The translations under genes and the position numbers were made by a program. A DNA stretch of 6,708 nucleotides, from the NCBI GenBank assembly GCA_937899365.1, contig CALBPH010000117.1:1-6708 (forward strand), in the 5' to 3' direction. Positions 1 through 5,666 of the stretch are shown here, piece after piece (positions within the stretch are counted from its first letter, which is position 1; each line of letters begins with the position of its first letter). Below the pieces are notes generated by a model. That model was not told the origin of the DNA. It did not search any database and worked only from the letters and a program-made list of their open reading frames with translations. The DNA comes from an uncultured Leptolyngbya sp. (GTDB lineage: Bacteria; Cyanobacteriota; Cyanobacteriia; Phormidesmidales; Phormidesmidaceae).

Positions 1-402
1 ATCGACGACAAAACAATCATCGTCATCATCAAAATTAAGCTGCTTTAAGCGAATGTGCTTGCGGCCAAGGGAAATTTCAAATTCATCCCCAGGCTTTAAA
101 CCCATTTGCTTTGTGTAGGCAGCACCAATCAATAAATTTCCATTAGATTGCACCGTAATCCGATAGCTCGCACTACGACCACCTCGACCATTACCCGTTT
201 GAATACTATCTAATTGAATACCTTCAGCATCAATCAGTGCATTCATAAATTTCATCATGTTCACACGGACAACATCATTTTTTGTCACCGTGTAATAGCC
301 ACAGGCTTTTGCTTTTTCCTCTCTAGAGAGATGCTCTAAGTCTTTAACTTTCTTAAGTAGTGTTTTCCCAGTTAATGGATTTGAATTTGACGGTTTAGCC
401 AT
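1..402 (-). CDS. cyAbrB-family transcription regulator (cyAbrB2-like), 3' end cut by window edge
   Basis: DNA-binding regulator of the AbrB-like family specific to cyanobacteria; family members control carbon/nitrogen balance, hydrogenase genes and redox responses. 134 residues are visible and no stop is reached before the window edge, so only the last few residues can be missing (the family is about 130-140 aa). The N-terminal region (about 10-62) carries the family blocks KACGYYTVTKN (31-42) and RVNMMKFMNALIDAEGI (46-62). A GRGGRSASYR linker (72-81) leads into the C-terminal AbrB-type fold with QSNGNLLIGAAYTKQMGLKPG and EFEISLGRKHIRLKQL (about 85-122). The single Cys in the body is at position 34, matching the cysteine reported to be glutathionylated in Synechocystis AbrB2. 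The end is an acidic run, DDDDD at 125-129, followed by a second Cys at 130. The start is well fixed: an in-frame TGA directly precedes the ATG. It is divergent from the Rrf2 gene. Family assignment is firm; the subclade (cyAbrB2 rather than cyAbrB1) is from remembered family sequences. Confidence 0.93.
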   Translation of the reverse strand, partial: MAKPSNSNPLTGKTLLKKVKDLEHLSREEKAKACGYYTVTKNDVVRVNMMKFMNALIDAEGIQLDSIQTGNGRGGRSASYRITVQSNGNLLIGAAYTKQMGLKPGDEFEISLGRKHIRLKQLNFDDDDDCFVVD

Positions 403-452
403 TCACCCACATCTCTAACATGAACACATTTAGAAAACCGATAACGAGCAGA

Positions 453-458
453 ATCATA
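453..458 (-). promoter_or_regulatory. candidate -10 element for the cyAbrB gene
   Basis: On the minus strand this reads TATGAT, one mismatch from the sigma-70 -10 consensus, and would put transcription start roughly 40-45 nt before the cyAbrB ATG. The -35 region at 17-18 bp spacing is poor (TGCACA), so this would be an activator-dependent or weak promoter. Assigned by eye only. Confidence 0.25.
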
Positions 459-519
459 CATGATTGAAATACGTTTGTGCACGCTGTTTGAATTTATTTC
501 TTGATAATTGTATTAAGAG

Positions 520-543
520 TTGATTTAACCATTGATTTACTTA
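520..543 (+). promoter_or_regulatory. 12-bp tandem direct repeat, possible response-regulator site
   Basis: TTGATTTAACCA is followed at once by TTGATTTACTTA, with the first eight bases of each unit identical. The arrangement resembles the HLR1 element bound by the cyanobacterial response regulator RpaB (two TTTACA-like 8-mers separated by four bases). The second copy fits well (TTTACTTA), the first poorly (TTTAACCA). It sits between the divergent cyAbrB and Rrf2 genes, upstream of both candidate promoters. It could equally be chance in AT-rich DNA. Confidence 0.2.
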
Positions 544-558
544 GGAAATTCTCCAAAG

Positions 559-586
559 TCTGACCATTATGACAACTTCTTATGAT
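559..586 (+). promoter_or_regulatory. candidate sigma-70 promoter for the Rrf2-family gene
   Basis: A -35-like TCTGAC (559-564), a 16-bp spacer and a -10-like TATGAT (581-586) precede the Rrf2 gene. Transcription would start near 593, leaving a leader of about 90 nt that would contain the TCAACCT repeats. The -10 is good and the -35 moderate. Assigned by eye. Confidence 0.3.
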
Positions 587-600
587 AATTTTTCTCTGAT

Positions 601-660
601 TCAACCTGGCCTATTCTGTCAACCTCAGACCAGATTCAACCTTTTTCTAAACCTCAAACT
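601..660 (+). repeat. phased TCAACCT repeats upstream of the Rrf2 gene (possible operator)
   Basis: TCAACCT occurs at 601-607, 619-625 and 636-642, with a degenerate fourth copy, TCAAACT, at 654-660. The start-to-start distances are 18, 17 and 18 bases. The first and third copies share the longer word GATTCAACCT (598-607 and 633-642). The last copy also forms a small inverted repeat with the following bases (CTCAA, six bases, TTGAG; 653-668). The array lies between the candidate promoter and the ATG at 683. Even spacing of short identical words before a regulator gene suggests protein binding, possibly autoregulation, but no known consensus is matched. Confidence 0.45.
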
Positions 661-682
661 CGGTTGAGTATATGCCCCCACC

Positions 683-1114
683 ATGAAACTTACAACCCGT
701 GGACATTACAGTGTAAAAGCTATGCTCGATCTGAGTTTGAAACCCCATTTAGCATCAGTCAAACTCATTGCCCAGCGTCAAAATCTACCCGCACCCTATC
801 TAGAAAAACTACTTATTCAACTACGTCGAGCCGGGTTAGTCGAATCGGTTCGAGGGGCACGGGGAGGCTATCGCCTAGCAAAAGCTCCGGGGCAAATTTA
901 CCTGGGGCAAATTTTAGACGCCGTGGGAGAACCCATTACGCCCTTAGACGTAACGGCTCCCGAGAAAGCAGAAGATTGGGTCACCCTCACCCTGTGGCGG
1001 CGGCTCCAGGAAAACCTACGGGAGGTGTTGTACAGAATCTCCCTAGAAGAACTTTATTACGATGCTCGCAGCTGGCAAGCGGCCCAAGGAGAAAATACAA
1101 ATTTCATGGTTTAG
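683..1114 (+). CDS. Rrf2-family transcriptional regulator lacking Fe-S cysteines
   Basis: A 143-residue winged-helix regulator of the Rrf2 family (relatives IscR, NsrR, RirA, CymR). The N-terminus MKLTTRGHYSVKAMLDL matches the family opening. The recognition-helix region PAPYLEKLLIQLRRAGLVES (about 36-55) is followed by the wing VRGARGGYRLAKAP (56-69). Residues 99-110 (DWVTLTLWRRLQ) align with the E. coli IscR segment that carries its third Cys and the His ligand, but here both are replaced. The whole protein contains no cysteine, so it cannot bind a [2Fe-2S] cluster in the IscR manner. The C-terminal helix RISLEELYYDARSW closes the dimerisation region, and IscR's long tail is absent. No Shine-Dalgarno is visible; the ATG is chosen because it gives the standard Rrf2 N-terminus. 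The gene is transcribed toward pyrR, 160 bp away. Targets cannot be read from the sequence. The family call is firm and the signal sensed is unknown. Confidence 0.93.
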   Translation: MKLTTRGHYSVKAMLDLSLKPHLASVKLIAQRQNLPAPYLEKLLIQLRRAGLVESVRGARGGYRLAKAPGQIYLGQILDAVGEPITPLDVTAPEKAEDWVTLTLWRRLQENLREVLYRISLEELYYDARSWQAAQGENTNFMV

Positions 1115-1158
1115 GGCTTGCCAACGGTGGACTCTTCGTTATGGTTAATATAGCTTTG

Positions 1159-1218
1159 CGCACATAGTTCACAACATCAGTGATCGCTGGAATCTTTAAA
1201 TAGCATCAGCTATGTGCG
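1159..1218 (+). repeat. 9-bp inverted repeat in the Rrf2-pyrR spacer
   Basis: CGCACATAG (1159-1167) is exactly complementary to CTATGTGCG (1210-1218), 42 bases apart. A second pair, TTGCGC (1156-1161) with GCGCAA (1219-1224), overlaps both this stem and the downstream palindrome, so alternative pairings compete. A small ATAGC/GCTAT hairpin (1200-1213) also competes for the right arm. Overlapping alternatives are what an attenuator would need, but no U-tract is visible, so a role is not shown. Confidence 0.35.
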
Positions 1219-1220
1219 GC

Positions 1221-1250
1221 GCAATCTGCCGACTGCAGTCAGCAGATTGC
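1221..1250 (+). repeat. near-perfect 30-bp palindrome just upstream of pyrR
   Basis: The arms GCAATCTGC (1221-1229) and GCAGATTGC (1242-1250) are perfectly complementary and flank GACTGCAGTC (1231-1240), itself a perfect palindrome. Only the C1230/A1241 pair fails, so 14 of 15 positions match. As RNA it would be a strong hairpin with a TGCA loop ending 24 bases before the pyrR ATG. No T-run follows (TATAAATCAC), so it is not a classical intrinsic terminator. Possible roles are 3'-end protection of the upstream transcript, an RNA or DNA binding site, or a dispersed palindromic repeat. Confidence 0.6.
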
Positions 1251-1274
1251 TATAAATCACTTCTCGCCTTAACC

Positions 1275-1808
1275 ATGGCCGATCAGGTAGTTGAAATTCT
1301 CTCCGCAGAGGCGATTCGCCGCACCCTAAACCGTTTGGCCTCTGAAATCATTGAACGGACTGACAACCTAGCAGACCTCATCCTAGTCGGCATCCACACC
1401 CGGGGTGTGCCCTTAGCCCATAGTATTGCCCAGCAAATGGAACGCCTTGAAGGGATTCAAATACCCGTCGGGGAACTGGACATTACCTTTTACAGGGACG
1501 ATCTCGATAAAATTAGTACCCGTACCCCCGCTAAAAGTGTGATGCCCTGCGATTTGACCGGTAAAACGGTGGTCCTCGTGGACGATGTTATTTTTAGCGG
1601 GCGTACTATTCGGGCGGCGCTGAATGCCGTAATCGACTACGGTCGCCCTAATTTGATCCGGCTTGCTGTGCTCATCGACCGCGGACATCGACAGCTACCC
1701 ATTCATCCCGACTTTATTGGTAGAGACCTCCCTACCGCCCGAGAAGAAGTGGTGAATGTGCAACTGATGCCAGTGGACAATAAAGCTACCGTGGAATTAT
1801 TGAAGTAG
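1275..1808 (+). CDS. pyrR: PyrR, pyrimidine regulator / uracil phosphoribosyltransferase
   Basis: A cytoplasmic phosphoribosyltransferase-fold protein of 177 aa, the usual PyrR length. In Bacillus, PyrR binds pyr mRNA in response to UMP and also converts uracil plus PRPP to UMP (EC 2.4.2.9). Visible motifs: VGIHTRG (38-44); DITFYRDD (69-76), a PyrR hallmark; the PRPP-binding loop VVLVDDVIFSGRT (99-111) with its acidic pair D103-D104; and LIDRGHRQLPI (133-143), a second PyrR signature. An in-frame ATG at 1212 would add 21 residues, but these are cysteine-rich, unlike PyrR, and are encoded by the palindrome, so the ATG at 1275 is preferred. No Shine-Dalgarno is visible. No other pyrimidine gene is nearby and no clear terminator/antiterminator precedes it, so enzyme activity or control of distant genes is more likely than local attenuation. 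It converges on the GH8 gene with a 22-bp gap. Confidence 0.95.
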   Translation: MADQVVEILSAEAIRRTLNRLASEIIERTDNLADLILVGIHTRGVPLAHSIAQQMERLEGIQIPVGELDITFYRDDLDKISTRTPAKSVMPCDLTGKTVVLVDDVIFSGRTIRAALNAVIDYGRPNLIRLAVLIDRGHRQLPIHPDFIGRDLPTAREEVVNVQLMPVDNKATVELLK

Positions 1809-1830
1809 CCTTTGCACCGGCAGCTACCGC

Positions 1831-3126
1831 TTATTTCGCAGAACTGAGCCAGTCGGTTGACACCCATTCTGGGGGGTACAAACCCAGCCACGCCAAATTT
1901 TGAGTGTAATAGGCGGAATCTCCATCCCAAAAGTCATTGGGGTCCGCCAGCATCAGCTTGTTTTCTCGAATAGATTCTGCTGCTTCAGTATCGAGATGAC
2001 GCGCGGCCTGATAAATCATGGCGTATTGAGACGTGGCTCCGTAGTCGACCATGGCCTGACCGGCCAGGTCAATCTGGGCTGGCAGCTGTTGGGTCTGCTG
2101 CCACAGCTCCAATAAGGCTGAGAGATGATCGTTGAGATAATGTCCCGCCGGAGCAGACTCAAACCAGACTAAATCGAGGGCAACTCGCCACCAGACTCGA
2201 TAGGCATCAAATCCGTATAGGCTCTTAAGCGGAGCTGTGGCTGGCAGCTCTCGATAGTGGGGGGCCTCACTGTGGAGTAAAAACCAATCACTCGGTAGCC
2301 CCAGTTCTGAGAGTTTGGAGCTTTCTTCTAGCATTCTGTAGCCGGTATCTACCAACCCTAACCAGTCTCGTCGTTGATCTACCTGGGCAAATAGACGAAA
2401 CGCATAGGGGGCGACGTAGGACGGATTTAAGTACCAGGTTTCTGGCGATGGGTGAAAGGCCTCCAAGGGACCGGGCAAGAGATAGCGACCGGAAAGGTCA
2501 TCTTCTAGAGAAATATCGTCCGTAGAGAAGTCCCAAATATCCTTAAGTTTGGTTTTAGCTAGGTTTAAGTAGGCAGGCTTTTGCCAGTGGCGTGCCGCCA
2601 TGATCAAAGCAGTTACGGCATCAATATCAGCATCGGTGGCAAAATTTTCATCTAAAATTCCCCATGTTTTAGCGTCACCGGGTGCGGCATCAGGGCCCCA
2701 CTTCCAAGCCCACAGATGATCGAGTAGCTCACCGTCATCATCACGGCGAGCCAGGTTCTGTTCTCCCCAGGCGAGGACCTGGTCAAAGGTTTCAGCATCG
2801 TCAATCAGCAATGCCCGCAGCATGGCATAGGCTTGGCCTTCGGATGTGGTGCGCTGATCGTCATTTTCCCAATCGATCACTCGACCATCGGCTTGAATAA
2901 AACGCTCACGATAGCGCTGCCACGTGGTCTCAAAAAAAGGTCGATCTGTCGTGTCTGTGACCGTGGCGATGGTGACGGTGGGGGGAAGCTGGGTGGGTAG
3001 CTCATAAGCGGCCTCTGAGCGCACTGGCAAGAGGAAACAGCTCGTGATCGCCACATTGAGCATCAGCCCCAGTAAGGCAAAGCAACTCCAGCGCTGAATC
3101 CGTCTATAAAACGCGCTTGACGTCAT
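1831..3126 (-). CDS. Secreted glycoside hydrolase family 8 (BcsZ/CcsZ-like endo-beta-1,4-glucanase)
   Basis: A predicted exported beta-glucanase of 431 aa. GH8 enzymes hydrolyse beta-1,4-glucan by inversion, and BcsZ family members trim cellulose during export. The proton-donor motif TSEGQAYAM (95-102) gives Glu96. ATDADIDAVTALIMAARHW (163-181) fits the GH8 signature A-[ST]-D-[AG]-D, ending in W after the conserved spacing, with two internal deviations. YGFDAYRVWWRVALD (304-318) matches the BcsZ GFDA-R block. The N-terminus has basic residues (RRIQR, 8-12), a hydrophobic stretch (14-35) and a possible signal peptidase I site after SEAA (37-40). ITSC (27-30) also fits a lipobox, so membrane anchoring is possible. 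The start at 3126 is preferred over an in-frame ATG at 3177 because AAAGGA lies 9 nt before it and the longer form puts 17 residues ahead of the signal peptide. It follows the TPR gene after 210 bp and is probably the last gene of that unit. Linkage to cellulose synthesis is by family and context. Confidence 0.92.
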   Translation of the reverse strand: MTSSAFYRRIQRWSCFALLGLMLNVAITSCFLLPVRSEAAYELPTQLPPTVTIATVTDTTDRPFFETTWQRYRERFIQADGRVIDWENDDQRTTSEGQAYAMLRALLIDDAETFDQVLAWGEQNLARRDDDGELLDHLWAWKWGPDAAPGDAKTWGILDENFATDADIDAVTALIMAARHWQKPAYLNLAKTKLKDIWDFSTDDISLEDDLSGRYLLPGPLEAFHPSPETWYLNPSYVAPYAFRLFAQVDQRRDWLGLVDTGYRMLEESSKLSELGLPSDWFLLHSEAPHYRELPATAPLKSLYGFDAYRVWWRVALDLVWFESAPAGHYLNDHLSALLELWQQTQQLPAQIDLAGQAMVDYGATSQYAMIYQAARHLDTEAAESIRENKLMLADPNDFWDGDSAYYTQNLAWLGLYPPEWVSTDWLSSAK

Positions 3127-3135
3127 GGGTATCCA

Positions 3136-3141
3136 TCCTTT
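3136..3141 (-). promoter_or_regulatory. ribosome binding site fixing the GH8 start
   Basis: AAAGGA on the minus strand, 9 nt before the ATG at 3126, is the clearest Shine-Dalgarno in the window. It supports the shorter GH8 start over the in-frame ATG at 3177. Confidence 0.6.
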
Positions 3142-3234
3142 TGTCTGGCCTATGGCTGTAGTCACTGTCCAACGCATGATGACAATTGCCTACCCTATGG
3201 TTTTAGAAAGTAACTCAGACAATGGGCTAATACT

Positions 3235-3256
3235 GTGTGCCACTATCCTGGCATAC
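3235..3256. repeat. hairpin in the TPR-GH8 spacer
   Basis: GTGTGCCA and TGGCATAC flank six bases and pair at seven of eight positions. It lies between the TPR stop (3337) and the GH8 start (3126). No T-run follows on the minus strand, so it does not look like a terminator; an mRNA processing or stability element is possible. A second small inverted repeat (TTTCC/GGAAA) sits near 3300. No convincing internal promoter stands out in this spacer. Confidence 0.3.
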
Positions 3257-3336
3257 GGGATTAAAATCTCATTACAACCTTAGCCAGCCGGGGCGACTTT
3301 CCTTTGGAAAAATCACACCGACTGACTAAAAACGGG

Positions 3337-4593
3337 TTAGTAACGCTCCCAAACGGGCTGGAACCCTCTGTGTAGTAAAAGGCCCTCTTTAATTAGCCTT
3401 TCTTGACGTTCTAAACCGACACTGGCGGGAACTCGGCTCTGGAGCGCATTGATTTCCTCTAGGGCCTGCAACGGACGATCTTGAGCCACCGTCAAACTAA
3501 TGGAGGCCTGACGTAGGTTGAGGTCATCGGGTGCGATCGCAATTGCCTGATCATACAGACGGCGCGCTTCTTGATAACGTAGCTGCCGGAACCGCACCCC
3601 AGCCAGACCAACAATGGCATCAAACTGCTCAGGATTACGCTCCAGCAGCGTTTCATAGGCCCTTTCCGCCGTTGTTAACTTACCCGTATCTTGGGCAATC
3701 TGGCCCTGGAGCAGGTAAACCTCTGGAGCGTCAGGATTATCAGCCACAAGCTGGGCAGCCGCTTCATTAGCCGCATCTGGATCGCTCATCGCCAGCACCT
3801 GAATTTGGCGCTGACGAATCACCAGCGAGCCTGGATTTGCCACCAAAAGAGACTGATAAAGGTCGCTACGGGCAGGATCGGCAGGTAAGGCACCCACCAG
3901 GCTATACAGCTCAGGTGGATTCTCATTGGCAGGATGGCTGGCCAACCACTGATCTAATACAGACTCTGCCGTTTCAACCGAAATAAATTTGCCCTGGTAG
4001 GCCAAACTGGTTTGACCCAAAATTTTAGTATCGTTACCGGGGTTGAGGGCAATGATTTCTTCATAGAGCTCCAGCGCCTCTGCATAGCGCCCTTGCCCCT
4101 GATAAATACCGGCCAATCCCTGCAAAGAGCCCGTGACAACTTCATTGTTGCTCGTAGGGTCATTAATCAGCTGCTGATAAATCGCGATACTGGTGTCAAT
4201 ATCGTCCTGGCGACGGGCTTGTTCAGCCTGAAACAGAAGCACAGCCGGGTCATCCCCCGCATACAACCGCAGCTGTTCCTGGGCCAGCTCTAGCTTGTTT
4301 TGCTGTAGGTAAATCTGCCCTAAACGATAGTGGAGGAAGGGCTCTGCTGAGGTAGCCGCCAGCACATCCTGATAAAACGGCACCAGCTCTGTATCGGGAG
4401 GATCCAGCTTGGACAAGCTGCTGGCAATATATCGCAGCTGGGTGGGGTTCTCAGGCAACGTGACAGCCAATAGGCGCTGCCGCAGTTCCTGGGCCGATAT
4501 TTGGGCTAACTGTCGTTCCCAAATCATCGGGATACTGGGCTGCCAGCTGTTGATAGGTCGCCAGGGTGGTAGCCTGACTGCCAGGATAAACAC
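3337..4593 (-). CDS. C-terminal half of the broken TPR gene
   Basis: The open frame has 418 codons from an ATG at 4593, but its first 25 residues (through PSIPMIW) are the out-of-frame reading of sequence that is genuine TPR coding in the upstream frame. Authentic sequence starts at ERQLAQIS, near 4518. Clear TPR units follow: HYRLGQIYLQQNKLELAQEQL, SLQGLAGIYQGQGRYAEALEL, EVYLLQGQIAQDTGKLTTAE, and IVGLAGVRFRQLRYQEARRL with AIAIAPDD. The reading ends GFQPVWERY then TAA. There is no signal peptide or independent start with a ribosome binding site, so on its own it would be cytoplasmic or untranslated. This supports one broken gene rather than two genes. Confidence 0.75.
   Translation of the reverse strand: MFILAVRLPPWRPINSWQPSIPMIWERQLAQISAQELRQRLLAVTLPENPTQLRYIASSLSKLDPPDTELVPFYQDVLAATSAEPFLHYRLGQIYLQQNKLELAQEQLRLYAGDDPAVLLFQAEQARRQDDIDTSIAIYQQLINDPTSNNEVVTGSLQGLAGIYQGQGRYAEALELYEEIIALNPGNDTKILGQTSLAYQGKFISVETAESVLDQWLASHPANENPPELYSLVGALPADPARSDLYQSLLVANPGSLVIRQRQIQVLAMSDPDAANEAAAQLVADNPDAPEVYLLQGQIAQDTGKLTTAERAYETLLERNPEQFDAIVGLAGVRFRQLRYQEARRLYDQAIAIAPDDLNLRQASISLTVAQDRPLQALEEINALQSRVPASVGLERQERLIKEGLLLHRGFQPVWERY
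3533..3540. repeat. HIP1 octamer GCGATCGC
   Basis: One of three HIP1 palindromes in the window, inside the TPR coding sequence. HIP1 is strongly over-represented in many cyanobacterial genomes and supports the host assignment. Confidence 0.9.
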
Positions 4594-5572
4594 TCAGGGC
4601 ATCCGCCGCTTCCCGGGCTGTACCCACGGTCAGACTTGAACTTGTCAGTATGGACTCATAGGCAGCAATGGCCCGACGTCGCACCTCGGGAGCATCCGTA
4701 TAGAAACTCATCCCCCTAAGTGCCCGTGCCACCACCAAAGGCTGTCCTTCAATCGTATCGAGTAGGGCCAAGCCTCTCTCATACTGACGATTGGCCGCAT
4801 AGGACGTCGCCAATTCCGCCTTGAGCTGGGCCTGCTCAGCAACATCCCCATTGGCATTGAGAAAGGGCTGCAGCACATCAATGGCAGTGCCAGCTTGGCC
4901 TTCCTGTCGAAGAGCAAAGCTATAGGCCTGAGCCTCATAGATTTTTAGAGTTTGCCCGGTGCTGACATAGCGCTCAAATAGCTCAACCGACTGAGCGGAG
5001 CGTCCGCCATAGGCAAACACTTGAGCGGCCCCCACTTGGGTGGCTAGGGTCGGTGTCTGCTCTAGGGCAATATCGTAGTCAGCAACGGCCTCACCCAGGC
5101 GACCTTCATAGAACAAAAGCAGGGCGCGCTGCGATCTAACCTCACCGTTTTGCCCATACCCTGGCTGCTCCAACAACGTTGTCAGGGCCTCAATACCCAC
5201 GCTACGCCACTCAGGTCGATAGCTACCCAACAGACCAAGGGTTTTTAGGGCTTCAATATTGGTGGGTTCTAGAACCGTCAGCCGCCGAAACGCGGCAAAC
5301 GCATTGGCATCTTGCCCCAGCTTGAAATAAGACCGCGCCAACCCCAATTGAGCCGGAACAGAATCAGGATATTGCTGCACCGCCTGTAGAAACTTTTCCA
5401 GGGCCGGATCAATCCACCCTTTTTCAAAGAGCGCATAGCCCTCACGGACCAATGTGGGCTGATTGTCTAGATTAGGCAGCTGAGCCAGGGCAGGCTGAGC
5501 TAGAACCAAAGGGGTAGCAGTCAGTAAGTTAAAACTGAGACACAGCCCCAGCGTGCGACGATACCAATTCAT
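4451..5572 (-). CDS. N-terminal half of the broken TPR gene (signal peptide plus TPRs)
   Basis: This frame gives 373 residues, of which 1-351 are authentic and the last 21 or so lie past the frameshift. The N-terminus MNWYRRTLGLCLSFNLL, a hydrophobic core and an A-x-A site near LAQPALAQ (24-31) form a signal peptide cleaved around residue 30. TPR-like helix pairs begin at once: LVREGYALFEKGWIDPALEKF (41-61), then AQLGLARSYFKLGQDANAFAAFRRL (74-98), with more degenerate pairs after it, for example ALLLFYEGRLGEAVADYDIAL. No strong Shine-Dalgarno precedes the ATG. The gene begins 94 bp after the barrel gene's stop on the same strand, so co-transcription is likely. If expressed unrepaired it would yield a secreted, truncated TPR protein lacking the C-terminal half. 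Confidence 0.8.
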   Translation of the reverse strand: MNWYRRTLGLCLSFNLLTATPLVLAQPALAQLPNLDNQPTLVREGYALFEKGWIDPALEKFLQAVQQYPDSVPAQLGLARSYFKLGQDANAFAAFRRLTVLEPTNIEALKTLGLLGSYRPEWRSVGIEALTTLLEQPGYGQNGEVRSQRALLLFYEGRLGEAVADYDIALEQTPTLATQVGAAQVFAYGGRSAQSVELFERYVSTGQTLKIYEAQAYSFALRQEGQAGTAIDVLQPFLNANGDVAEQAQLKAELATSYAANRQYERGLALLDTIEGQPLVVARALRGMSFYTDAPEVRRRAIAAYESILTSSSLTVGTAREAADALSVYPGSQATTLATYQQLAAQYPDDLGTTVSPNIGPGTAAAPIGCHVA

Positions 5573-5595
5573 AACAATGTGTCTTTATATTTTTG

Positions 5596-5636
5596 GGCAA
5601 TGGGGATTGTGGGCTTTACCCACTAGGCAATGGGGA
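5596..5636. repeat. GGCAATGGGGA direct repeat with a hairpin between barrel and TPR genes
   Basis: The 11-mer GGCAATGGGGA occurs at 5596-5606 and again at 5626-5636, exactly 30 bp apart. In both copies TGGGC follows three bases later, so 16 of 19 positions agree. Between them GTGGG (5609-5613) and CCCAC (5619-5623) form a 5-bp stem with a five-base loop. The array fills most of the 94-bp gap between the barrel stop and the TPR start. It may be a partial tandem duplication or a translational/RNA-processing element within the operon. Confidence 0.5.
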
Positions 5637-5666
5637 GAATGGGCAGCATGAGCCACCCCCACAGGA

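Larger units (their letters stand above)
3337..5572 (-). pseudogene. Exported TPR protein gene interrupted by one frameshift (BcsC/AlgK-like scaffold)
   Basis: Two TPR-rich reading frames on the minus strand make up one gene. The first (start 5572) is coherent through YPDDL (residues 347-351) and then becomes non-TPR sequence. The second is coherent only from ERQLAQISAQELRQ onward. Between them the transcript reads GATTTGGGAACG; removing one G of the GGG (plus-strand 4518-4520) gives a continuous YPDDLERQLAQ and a single 744-residue protein. The total span, 2236 bases, is one more than a multiple of three, as expected for one inserted base. With the signal peptide the intact product would be a periplasmic TPR superhelix, the role TPRs play in BcsC, PelB and AlgK. 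A -1 slip at this site would hit TAG within six codons, so ordinary -1 programmed frameshifting does not restore the frame. Whether the break is biological or a sequence error cannot be told from here. Confidence 0.85.

Noticed and set aside
664..1167. A 167-residue plus-strand frame overlapping the Rrf2 gene
   Set aside because: It is a Ser/Arg/Thr-rich shadow of the Rrf2 coding sequence with no domain resemblance.
1221..1250. Intrinsic terminator of the Rrf2 transcript
   Set aside because: The stem is strong but is followed by TATAAATCAC, not a T-tract.
1212..1274. A 21-residue N-terminal extension of PyrR from the ATG at 1212
   Set aside because: The extra residues are cysteine-rich and encoded by the palindrome, while the ATG at 1275 gives the standard PyrR start and length.
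1809..1830. Bidirectional terminator between the convergent pyrR and GH8 genes
   Set aside because: The 22-bp gap has only a weak imperfect GGCAGCTACC symmetry and no flanking T- or A-run, so no terminator can be supported.
3127..3177. Longer GH8 start at 3177
   Set aside because: It would place 17 residues before the signal peptide, and the Shine-Dalgarno AAAGGA is positioned for the ATG at 3126.
4517..4523. Programmed -1 frameshifting at the TTTGGGA heptamer in the TPR gene
   Set aside because: The -1 frame reads TTT GGG AAC GAC AGT TAG and stops; the downstream TPR frame needs +1, so this heptamer cannot explain the split.
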